Both the position numbers and the translations under genes were made by a program. From an uncultured Cloacibacillus sp. (GTDB lineage: Bacteria; Synergistota; Synergistia; Synergistales; Synergistaceae), in contig CAKSWL010000043.1 in the NCBI GenBank assembly GCA_934511335.1, positions 1 to 12,359 of the forward strand: a DNA stretch of 12,359 nt, given 5' to 3'. The notes beneath the pieces are model-generated. The model was not told the DNA's origin. It worked only from the letters and a program-made list of their open reading frames with translations, and did no database searches. Below are positions 6,441-12,359 of this stretch, in pieces; position 1 is the first letter of the stretch; the number at the start of each line of letters is the position of its first letter.

Positions 6441-6444
6441 TCGA

Positions 6445-9400
6445 ATGATTTCGTTTCCAGATAGAAGGCGCAAACTGGTTTATCTCTCTGCCGTATTTTT
6501 CTGTCTTACGCTTGCCGCTATTTTTTTGTGGCATCAGCAGGCGCTGGAAAGGGAGATAGAAGGGGTCGCCCTCCTCAACCTGAACGATTACGCCAAGCAT
6601 TCTTCTTCCGAGATAAACCAACGGCTCTCAAACACGCTCTCCATGCTCAACGGCGTCGCGGACTTGGTCGCTCGCGAGGAGTATATCATGAACCCCCAGG
6701 TCATGAGGATACTGAGAAGAAACGCCGGACGCATGCCCTTCGACAGCCTCGCGGTCGCCTTACCTAACGGCTATTCCTTCTCAAGCGATTTCCGCGCGGA
6801 GTATATTCAGGACCGCAAGTATTTCCAGGATGCGCTGAACGGCGCGCCAAATATCTCCGAAGTCCTGGTCTCGCGCCGCACGGGCCGCGACGTGATCGTC
6901 TTCGCGACGCCGATAATCGGCTACGAGGGCGTCCGCGGCATACTGTGCGCAAGCTTCAGCCGCAAAAACTTCCCCGCCATCTTTCACTTCCCGCTCTTCG
7001 GGGGCCGCGGGCTGTCGTATGTCGTCGACGGCAAGGGAAATGTGGTTTTAGCGCCGGAAGGCCGCAAGGAGGCGGTGTTCGCGGGCGCGGTCAATATTTT
7101 TGAGGGCGGCGGCAATATCTCCCCGCGGTACGACCATCTCCGCAACGCCATGAAAAATAATATGGCGGACTATAGGAGCGGCGCTTTCAAGTACGACGCC
7201 GGCGGGGAGATCCGCTATCTCAATTACTCGCCGCTCGGCGTAAACGACTGGTATTTGATTTCCGTCATCCCCGGGCATGCGCTGCTTGAGCGCTTCGGAG
7301 GTTTTGTAAATATAACGTTTTTATTCGGCATGATGATTTTCGCGCTCTTCGCAATGATCGGAGGCTTCACCTATTTCGTCCTGCGCCGCCAGATGCAGGA
7401 GACGGATGAGGCGCGGGGATCGCTGGAGACGCTCATCGCCAACATTCCCGGCGGAGTGTCGCGCTGCCTGCCAGGAGACGACCTCGCCATCGCGGATATA
7501 AGCGACGGATACTTGAAGATTCTCGACTGCCGGCGGGAGGATTTCAGCCGCCGCTATCAGGACAGTTTCGTGAAAACGGTGCACCCCGAGGACCGCGAGC
7601 GCGTCTTGAAGACGATCTCCGAACAGATATTCGACGGCAGCGTCCTGTCGCTTGAGTACCGGATCATCACAGCCGACGGCGCGGTCAAATGGATATTCGA
7701 CCGCGGGCGTCACGTCAGAGAGCGCGGCGGGAAGTATTCATATTACCACGTCGTCTTTGACAACACCGAGGCTAAGAGCAACGCCGACGCGCTCGCGCTC
7801 TCTGAGGAACGCTACCGCATCGTCACGGAGAATTCCGACGAGTGCCTCTTTGACTGGAACCTCGCAGACGACGTCGTCTATTTTTCCACCGCCTATCAAA
7901 AACGCTTCGGCGACAGCAATCTCCGCGACGCCGTCAACGACGACGACCGGGATTTGCTCGACGCTTTCTTTGAGTCGGTGCTTTCCAGCCGCGAGGGAGC
8001 GCGGCAAGCGGAGCTGCGCCTGCGGACTCTCAGCGGCGATTGTATCTGGTGCCGGATTCAGGGCACTCCCGTCGTCGATATCAACGGCAGCGTGGCGCGT
8101 GTCGTGGGGACTGTAAAGGATGTCAGCGACCAGGTCCGCGAACGGGAAGAACTGATGGCGCAGGCGCAGACGGACAGTTTGACGGGTTTGTGCGACAAGG
8201 GCACCACGCAGTCTTTGATCGCCGATTTTCTCGCCCTCTCTTCTTCCGACAGGGCTCACGCGATGTTTATCTGCGATGTCGATAATTTCAAGACGGTGAA
8301 CGACAGCTTCGGCCACCTCTACGGAGATACGGTCTTAAGAGATCTCGCGCGCAAGCTGCGTTCCACCTTCCGCGGCACGGACGTCGTCGGGCGCATCGGC
8401 GGCGACGAGTTCATGATCCTGATGAAGGACGTCCCCTCGCCCTCGCTCATCCACAGCAAGGCGCTGGAGATACGCGCCGCCTTCCGGCAGAATTATGAAA
8501 AGTTCTCTTCGTCGGGCAGCATCGGGATCGCGATGTTCCCTCAGGACGGTACGACTTTCAGCGAGCTCTATCAGATGGCCGACACGGCGCTCTATCACGC
8601 CAAACAGAACGGAAAGGACCGCTATGTGCTCTATCAGGAGATCGACGCCCCCCAAGACGTACTGAAGAAGGCGGAGGCCCGCAATGTGAAGACGATCCCC
8701 GACCAGCCTCAGGGTCAGAAGGCCTACAGCGGGAATATCACGGAGTACGTTTTCAAGATACTCTACACGACGAACGAGTTCGAGGAGGCGGTAAACCTCG
8801 CGCTTTCCGTCGCCTGCCGCTACCTCGACATGAGCCGCGGCTATATTTTTGAATATGACGCAAAACGAACCAGGATCGGCTGTACCTTTGAGTACTGTCA
8901 AAACGGCGTCCGCTCCGTCATCGACAGCTATCCGATGCGCCCCCTTGCGGAATATCCGCACTTCCTCAAGCATTTCGACGAGTCCGACATCTTTTTTCTG
9001 AATTCACCTGACGAAGTGGACGACCCCGCCTACCGCGGGCAGCTCATCGGCTATGGCGTCGTCAATATGCTGCAGTGCGCCTTCAATGACAAGGGGGTCC
9101 GGCGCGGCGTGCTGGGGTTCGACGATTGCCGGCACGAAGGACGCCTCCCGACGTCTGAGGAGATCGAAACGCTGAGCCTGCTTGCGGACATTATCGGCAG
9201 CTATATATTAAAAGAGCGCCAGCAGAAGATGCTCGCCGCCAACTTTCAGATACAGGAGACCATCTTGAACAGCCTGCACCAATGGGTGTTCGTCGTGGAT
9301 TCAAATTGGGAGGTCGCCTATTTCAACGATGAATTAAGACGCTGTTTTCCCAATATCAGCCTCGGCAAGAAGTGCTTCCGCGTGCTGCATGAGACGGATA

Positions 9401-9597
9401 TCTCCTGCAAAGACTGTCCGCTGGAAGAGATGAGGCGGACGGGGAGCGGTACCTATACGATGAAAAGCTGTTTTTCAAAGGCGGGATTTTCCGCGACGAT
9501 AAATGTGACGGCGATAAGAGAGGGCGAAGAGGAGATTTATACCTTCTGCGCTTTCGACGTCCAAAAGGATAGTTGGATGGCGCGTCGCGCCATCTAG
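6445..9597 (+). CDS. Membrane diguanylate cyclase: Cache-TM-PAS-PAS-GGDEF-GAF-PAS
   Basis: This 1050-residue sensor enzyme makes c-di-GMP from two GTP. A first membrane helix (about 11-29) and a second (288-312) enclose a periplasmic dCache-like sensor. Inside the cell follow PAS (about 326-450) and PAS (about 453-570). The GGDEF domain (about 570-735) has Asp611 in the FICDVDNFK strand and an intact GGDEF at 652-656. RGTD at 643-646 is the product-inhibition I-site, at the usual 5-residue distance. A GAF domain (about 767-922) and a last PAS (about 938-1046) follow. That PAS carries Cys977, Cys988 and Cys991 in a C-x10-C-x2-C-P pattern. No EAL or HD-GYP domain is present, so it should synthesise rather than degrade c-di-GMP. 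Sensor domains on both sides of the catalytic core are less usual. The gene stands alone, with a hairpin terminator after it. The ligands are unknown. Confidence 0.93.
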   Translation: MISFPDRRRKLVYLSAVFFCLTLAAIFLWHQQALEREIEGVALLNLNDYAKHSSSEINQRLSNTLSMLNGVADLVAREEYIMNPQVMRILRRNAGRMPFDSLAVALPNGYSFSSDFRAEYIQDRKYFQDALNGAPNISEVLVSRRTGRDVIVFATPIIGYEGVRGILCASFSRKNFPAIFHFPLFGGRGLSYVVDGKGNVVLAPEGRKEAVFAGAVNIFEGGGNISPRYDHLRNAMKNNMADYRSGAFKYDAGGEIRYLNYSPLGVNDWYLISVIPGHALLERFGGFVNITFLFGMMIFALFAMIGGFTYFVLRRQMQETDEARGSLETLIANIPGGVSRCLPGDDLAIADISDGYLKILDCRREDFSRRYQDSFVKTVHPEDRERVLKTISEQIFDGSVLSLEYRIITADGAVKWIFDRGRHVRERGGKYSYYHVVFDNTEAKSNADALALSEERYRIVTENSDECLFDWNLADDVVYFSTAYQKRFGDSNLRDAVNDDDRDLLDAFFESVLSSREGARQAELRLRTLSGDCIWCRIQGTPVVDINGSVARVVGTVKDVSDQVREREELMAQAQTDSLTGLCDKGTTQSLIADFLALSSSDRAHAMFICDVDNFKTVNDSFGHLYGDTVLRDLARKLRSTFRGTDVVGRIGGDEFMILMKDVPSPSLIHSKALEIRAAFRQNYEKFSSSGSIGIAMFPQDGTTFSELYQMADTALYHAKQNGKDRYVLYQEIDAPQDVLKKAEARNVKTIPDQPQGQKAYSGNITEYVFKILYTTNEFEEAVNLALSVACRYLDMSRGYIFEYDAKRTRIGCTFEYCQNGVRSVIDSYPMRPLAEYPHFLKHFDESDIFFLNSPDEVDDPAYRGQLIGYGVVNMLQCAFNDKGVRRGVLGFDDCRHEGRLPTSEEIETLSLLADIIGSYILKERQQKMLAANFQIQETILNSLHQWVFVVDSNWEVAYFNDELRRCFPNISLGKKCFRVLHETDISCKDCPLEEMRRTGSGTYTMKSCFSKAGFSATINVTAIREGEEEIYTFCAFDVQKDSWMARRAI
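9576..9594. repeat. Perfect inverted repeat covering the end of the cyclase gene
   Basis: GATGGCGC (9576-9583) and GCGCCATC (9587-9594) pair around GTC and are followed at once by the TAG stop. The last codons of the cyclase are thus part of a hairpin, 15 bases before the terminator stem. No T tract follows, so it is more likely a 3'-end stabiliser or a chance dyad. Confidence 0.55.
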
Positions 9598-9609
9598 GGC
9601 CGACGATAT

Positions 9610-9654
9610 GGAGGCCGCCGTTTTCGCGCGGCGGCCTCCCCAGAGTTGTTTTTT
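9610..9654 (+). terminator. Intrinsic terminator after the diguanylate cyclase
   Basis: An 11-bp perfect stem (9610-9620 with 9629-9639) closes an 8-base loop. The spacer ccagag leads to TTGTTTTTT (9646-9654). The T tract is on the plus-strand side, so it ends the cyclase transcript. The oppositely oriented operon stops at 9656. The left side of the stem has no T run for that strand. Confidence 0.75.
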
Positions 9655-9655
9655 G

Positions 9656-11086
9656 TCAGCCGTTAAGGCGTCTGGGCCCCTCTCGCTCTTCGCGGGAGAT
9701 GTCTTTCGATGCTGCGGCTTTTCCGGCCTCCGCCTCGGCTGTTTCGCGCAGGAAGGTGCGCAGGAGGTTTGCGGCCATCTTTTTTCTCCAGGCGGCGCTT
9801 TTTCGCGGCGTAAGTTCCTCCGCGATCACCGAGCAGGCGTTGTCAATGACCTCTTCGTCAAGCCGCCGGCCCGCGAGCGCGCCCTCCGTCCGCGGCAGGC
9901 GTATCGGTACGGGGCTCATGCTGCCCGCGCCGGCGCGGAAGGTTTTTATTACGCTTCTGTCAGCCTCCAGGCAAAAACCGAGCGAGATCCGCGAAAGCGT
10001 CAGCGCCCGGCGCGAGCCCCGTTTGAAAAATTTTTGATAGACGCCGGCGGCGGGCACGGGCACGACGATTTCCGCGATAAGTTCGTCCGCGCGGCGTTCC
10101 GTTCGGCGGTAGCCGGTGATGAAGCGTTCCAGCGGCAGTTCGCGCGTTCCCCCGGCGCTTTCGAGGACGACGCGCGCCGCAAGCGGCAGCAGGATCGTCG
10201 GCAGGTCCGCCGCCCCCGAGGCGGTGGCGATGTTTCCGGCGACGGTCGCGCGGTTCTGTACGGCGGGAGCGCCGCTCCGGCGCGATGCCTCCCACAGCGC
10301 CGGAAGGTATTTTTTGATGATCGCGCTGCGGATGATTTCGCCGTTCGTCGCGCAGGCGCCGATATGTATCTCTTCGCCGGCCCTGTAGACGCCCTTTATC
10401 TCTTTGAGGCGGCTTATGTCCAGCAGCCTGTCGGCGCTGAATTTGCCGTTTTTGATGTCGGGGATTATGTCCGTGGTCCCCGCAAGGATGACGGCCCCGG
10501 GATTTTCCGCAAGCAGCGCAAGGGCCTCTCTCAGCGTCTCCGGAAGCAGGTATTTTTTATCTTCGCCGCCGGTCGGCTGCGGCAGCTGGCCGGAGCAGAG
10601 GTTTTCACGTTTTCTGAAGGTGTCGCAGTAGCCTTCGGCGACCGCGCGGCGCACGGCGTTGTATATGCGCTCGTAACCGGTGCAGCGGCAGATGTTGCCG
10701 GAAAGGGCCTCTTTTATCTCTTCCATCGTGGGGTCGGGGTTTTCTTCAAGCAGCGCCCGCGCCGCGAGGATCATCCCCGGCGTGCAGAAGCCGCATTGGA
10801 GGCCGCCCTCAAGGACGAAGGCGCGCTGAAGGGCGTCCATCTCCCGCGAGCTCCCCAGCCCCTCGATCGTCAGGATTTCGCTGCCCGAGGCCTGTACCGC
10901 GGGGACGAGGCAGGCGTTCGTGAGTCTGCCGTTCATGATGACGGAACAGGCCCCGCACTCGCCTTCGCCGCAGCCCTCTTTCGTACCGCCAAGTCCAAAT
11001 TCCTCACGCAGCACCGCGATAAGGAGCTTCATCGGGGGCACTTCTGCGTAGCGCAGTCTGCCGTTTACTGTCAACTCGATCCTCAT
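9656..11086 (-). CDS. Molybdenum hydroxylase [2Fe-2S]/FAD subunit (fused small + medium)
   Basis: This 476-residue protein is the electron-transfer subunit of a xanthine dehydrogenase-family enzyme. Residues 1 to about 80 are a plant-type ferredoxin fold; Cys39, Cys44, Cys47 and Cys59 bind one [2Fe-2S] cluster. Residues about 85-155 are the helical [2Fe-2S] domain, with Cys98, Cys101, Cys133 and Cys135 (CGFC...CRC). From about 177 comes the FAD-binding domain: LAGTTDIIPDIK, then AGNIATASGAADL. The CO_deh_flav_C-type C-terminal domain is at about 355-460. All eight cluster cysteines are present, and no extra 4Fe-4S insert of the 4-hydroxybenzoyl-CoA reductase type is seen. In many bacteria these two parts are separate genes; here they are fused Fe-S first. 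The gene starts 3 bases after the molybdopterin subunit and should be translated with it. Substrate unknown (purine, nicotinate or aldehyde types are possible). Confidence 0.92.
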   Translation of the reverse strand: MRIELTVNGRLRYAEVPPMKLLIAVLREEFGLGGTKEGCGEGECGACSVIMNGRLTNACLVPAVQASGSEILTIEGLGSSREMDALQRAFVLEGGLQCGFCTPGMILAARALLEENPDPTMEEIKEALSGNICRCTGYERIYNAVRRAVAEGYCDTFRKRENLCSGQLPQPTGGEDKKYLLPETLREALALLAENPGAVILAGTTDIIPDIKNGKFSADRLLDISRLKEIKGVYRAGEEIHIGACATNGEIIRSAIIKKYLPALWEASRRSGAPAVQNRATVAGNIATASGAADLPTILLPLAARVVLESAGGTRELPLERFITGYRRTERRADELIAEIVVPVPAAGVYQKFFKRGSRRALTLSRISLGFCLEADRSVIKTFRAGAGSMSPVPIRLPRTEGALAGRRLDEEVIDNACSVIAEELTPRKSAAWRKKMAANLLRTFLRETAEAEAGKAAASKDISREEREGPRRLNG

Positions 11087-11089
11087 CTT

Positions 11090-12359
11090 CTATTCACCCC
11101 CGTTGTCTCTCTTCTCAATCGCTTCAAATATTTTTTCGCCGGTCACCGGAACGCAGGGAGAGAATATTTGCGCGGCGTGGTCTATCGCCGCGGCGAAGGC
11201 CGCCGCCCCCGCGTCGCAGGGCAGTTCGCCAAGCCCCTTCGCCCCGTAGCAGCCGGCGGGGCAGGGGTCTTCAAGCAGCTCCACCTTCCATTCCGGCGTA
11301 TCGAGCGTCGTCGGCACCAGGTAGGCGTTCATGTGCGACGCCGTGTAGCGCCCCTTCGCGTCTACTTTCAAATCTTCGATGTGCGCCCAGCCAAAGGCCT
11401 GAAGCACGCCTCCCGTGAGCTGGGCCTTCGCCTGCATCGGGTTTATCGCGCGTCCCACCTCCGCGGCGATCGCGGCGGAGAGCGGCGTCGCCTCGTAGGT
11501 GTCCATATCAAGCTCCACTTCGACGGCGTTGGCGATCCAAGCGTAGCCGTGGTAGGCGTCGCCGGTGAATTTTTCTTCGTCCCAGCTTTGCCCGTCGGTG
11601 AAGATGTTGTAGCCAAGCGCCTCGACGCGCCCCTTGTCACGCAAATGTTTTTTCGCGGCCTCGATCAGCGCCCCTCCCGCAAGCGGCGCGCCGCCGGCTT
11701 CGATCATCTTTTTAAGGTTCTCGCAGGCGTCCTGCACCGCCTTGCCCGCATACATCGTCGTGCGCGAGGCGACGGTCGGGCCGGTGTTGGGCGTGTATTT
11801 CGTATCCGGCTCCATGTATGCGACCTCCTCAAGCTCCACGCCGAGGGCCTCGGCGGCGACCATCGCCAGCACCGTCGAGGCGCCCTGCCCCATCTCCGTG
11901 CTGCTCGTGTAGATGCGGAATTTGTCCCCGTCGAAGGTCATTTTCGCCGTGGTTCCCATATTGGCTTCGCCGGCGCCGGTGAAGCCGCCTCCGTGCAGGC
12001 CGACGGCGACGCCGATGCCGCGGCGGAAGCGCCCTTCGCGCCGCTGCGAGAGGATCTCGCGCCTCCGCCGGTAGTCCGAGAGCTCCGCCGCCTTCCGCAG
12101 TACGGCAGCCGCGTTGCCGCCCTCGCGCAGCACCTGCCCATAGGGGAAACGGTCTCCCGTCTTGATCGCGTTTATCAAGCGGATGTCGAGCGGGTCGATT
12201 TCCAGCCGTTTTGCGGCAAGGTCCATCGTGCGCTCGATCGCGAAGATCGCCTGCGGCGCGCCGAAGCCGCGGAAAGCGCCGTTGGGCGGCGTGTTTGTCG
12301 CCCACGCGCTGCTTTTGATGCGGACGTTGGGGATATAGTAACAGCCCGCCGCGTGCAGG
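11090..12359 (-). CDS. Molybdopterin-binding catalytic subunit, xanthine dehydrogenase family (N-terminus outside window)
   Basis: The reading frame stays open to the window edge, so the apparent ATG at 12226 is internal. About 422 residues are visible; the family usually has 700-800, so roughly the C-terminal half is here. The subunit holds the molybdenum-cytosine- or molybdopterin cofactor and hydroxylates its substrate with water. Three hallmarks are seen: FRGFGAPQ (12251-12274), the cofactor loop EMGQG (11882-11896), and KGLGELP near the C-terminus. The Glu of that last motif (11225-11227) is the expected base that activates the Mo-OH group. NTGPTVASRTT is another family motif. Electrons would pass to the [2Fe-2S]/FAD subunit encoded next on the same transcript. 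The residues that fix the substrate lie partly in the missing half, so calling it xanthine dehydrogenase would go beyond the evidence. Confidence 0.92.
   Translation of the reverse strand, partial: LHAAGCYYIPNVRIKSSAWATNTPPNGAFRGFGAPQAIFAIERTMDLAAKRLEIDPLDIRLINAIKTGDRFPYGQVLREGGNAAAVLRKAAELSDYRRRREILSQRREGRFRRGIGVAVGLHGGGFTGAGEANMGTTAKMTFDGDKFRIYTSSTEMGQGASTVLAMVAAEALGVELEEVAYMEPDTKYTPNTGPTVASRTTMYAGKAVQDACENLKKMIEAGGAPLAGGALIEAAKKHLRDKGRVEALGYNIFTDGQSWDEEKFTGDAYHGYAWIANAVEVELDMDTYEATPLSAAIAAEVGRAINPMQAKAQLTGGVLQAFGWAHIEDLKVDAKGRYTASHMNAYLVPTTLDTPEWKVELLEDPCPAGCYGAKGLGELPCDAGAAAFAAAIDHAAQIFSPCVPVTGEKIFEAIEKRDNGGE
11094..11101 (-). promoter_or_regulatory. Ribosome binding site inside the end of the upstream gene
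   Basis: GGGGGTGA on the minus strand lies 7 bases before ATG 11086. It falls within the last codons of the molybdopterin subunit (its stop is 11090-11092). This supports translational coupling of the two subunits. Confidence 0.75.

Larger units (their letters stand above)
5862..6444. other. 583-base divergent spacer, structured and apparently non-coding
   Basis: This lies between the divergent transporter and cyclase genes. It contains the transporter promoter candidate, a hairpin at 6003-6020 (7-bp stem, 4-base loop), a distant inverted pair at 5954-5960 and 5990-5996 (AGGGGCC/GGCCCCT), the inverted repeat arms at 6067-6237, and a hairpin at 6300-6335. An open frame at 6153-6440 is judged non-coding: it runs through the repeat arm, is rich in Pro/Arg, has no ribosome binding site and fits no family I know. 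The cyclase promoter should be near the right end (TACAAT at 6378-6383 is a possible -10 box without a clear -35). No riboswitch was recognised. Confidence 0.6.

Noticed and set aside
6240..6444. Possible c-di-GMP (GEMM) riboswitch ahead of the diguanylate cyclase
   Set aside because: I looked for the conserved GEMM core and its paired stems and did not find them. Only a simple hairpin (6300-6335) is visible.
12224..12226. ATG as the start of the molybdopterin subunit
   Set aside because: The frame continues upstream to the window edge with family motif FRGFGAPQ, so this Met is internal and the gene is cut by the window.

Overview
The window looks like chromosomal DNA from a GC-rich member of the Synergistota, possibly a Cloacibacillus- or Synergistes-like anaerobe. 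The best evidence is the identical kind of C-terminal tag on two secreted proteins: Gly-Cys-Ser-Ala-Gly, then a hydrophobic stretch, then an Arg/Lys cluster. This matches what I know as the Synergist-CTERM sorting signal. The genus is inference only. No rRNA, tRNA, CRISPR array, transposase or phage gene was recognised.

Region A (1-3907, + strand) is a cluster of three cell-surface or secreted proteins. First comes the 3' end of a protein with InlB-type B-repeats and a sorting tag. Next is a GLUG-motif beta-repeat protein with a C-terminal Ig-like (Big_2) domain and no tag. Last is a second tagged protein with one InlB-type repeat. The two tags are almost identical even as DNA. Stacked hairpins separate genes 2 and 3.

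Region B (4164-5861, - strand) is a single transporter of the aspartate:alanine exchanger (AspT/AAE) family. Its substrate is not known. A TATAAT-like -10 box lies upstream. The divergent spacer (5862-6444) has no convincing gene. It holds a pair of inverted GC-rich repeat arms and several hairpins, and it separates the transporter from the next gene.

Region C (6445-9597, + strand) is a 1050-residue membrane-bound diguanylate cyclase. It has a periplasmic Cache-like sensor, two PAS domains, an intact GGDEF domain with its I-site, a GAF domain and a cysteine-bearing PAS domain at the end. It probably couples an external ligand and internal cues to c-di-GMP. A strong hairpin terminator follows it.

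Region D (9656-12359, - strand) is a molybdenum hydroxylase operon of the xanthine dehydrogenase family. The molybdopterin subunit (N-terminus outside the window) is followed after 3 nt by a fused [2Fe-2S]/FAD subunit. The two would form an electron relay from the Mo centre through two Fe-S clusters to FAD. The substrate cannot be read from the sequence.

The genes fit an anaerobe living on amino acids and related compounds and interacting with surfaces or hosts, but nothing links the four regions into one pathway. The most unusual biology is the tagged surface-protein cluster.
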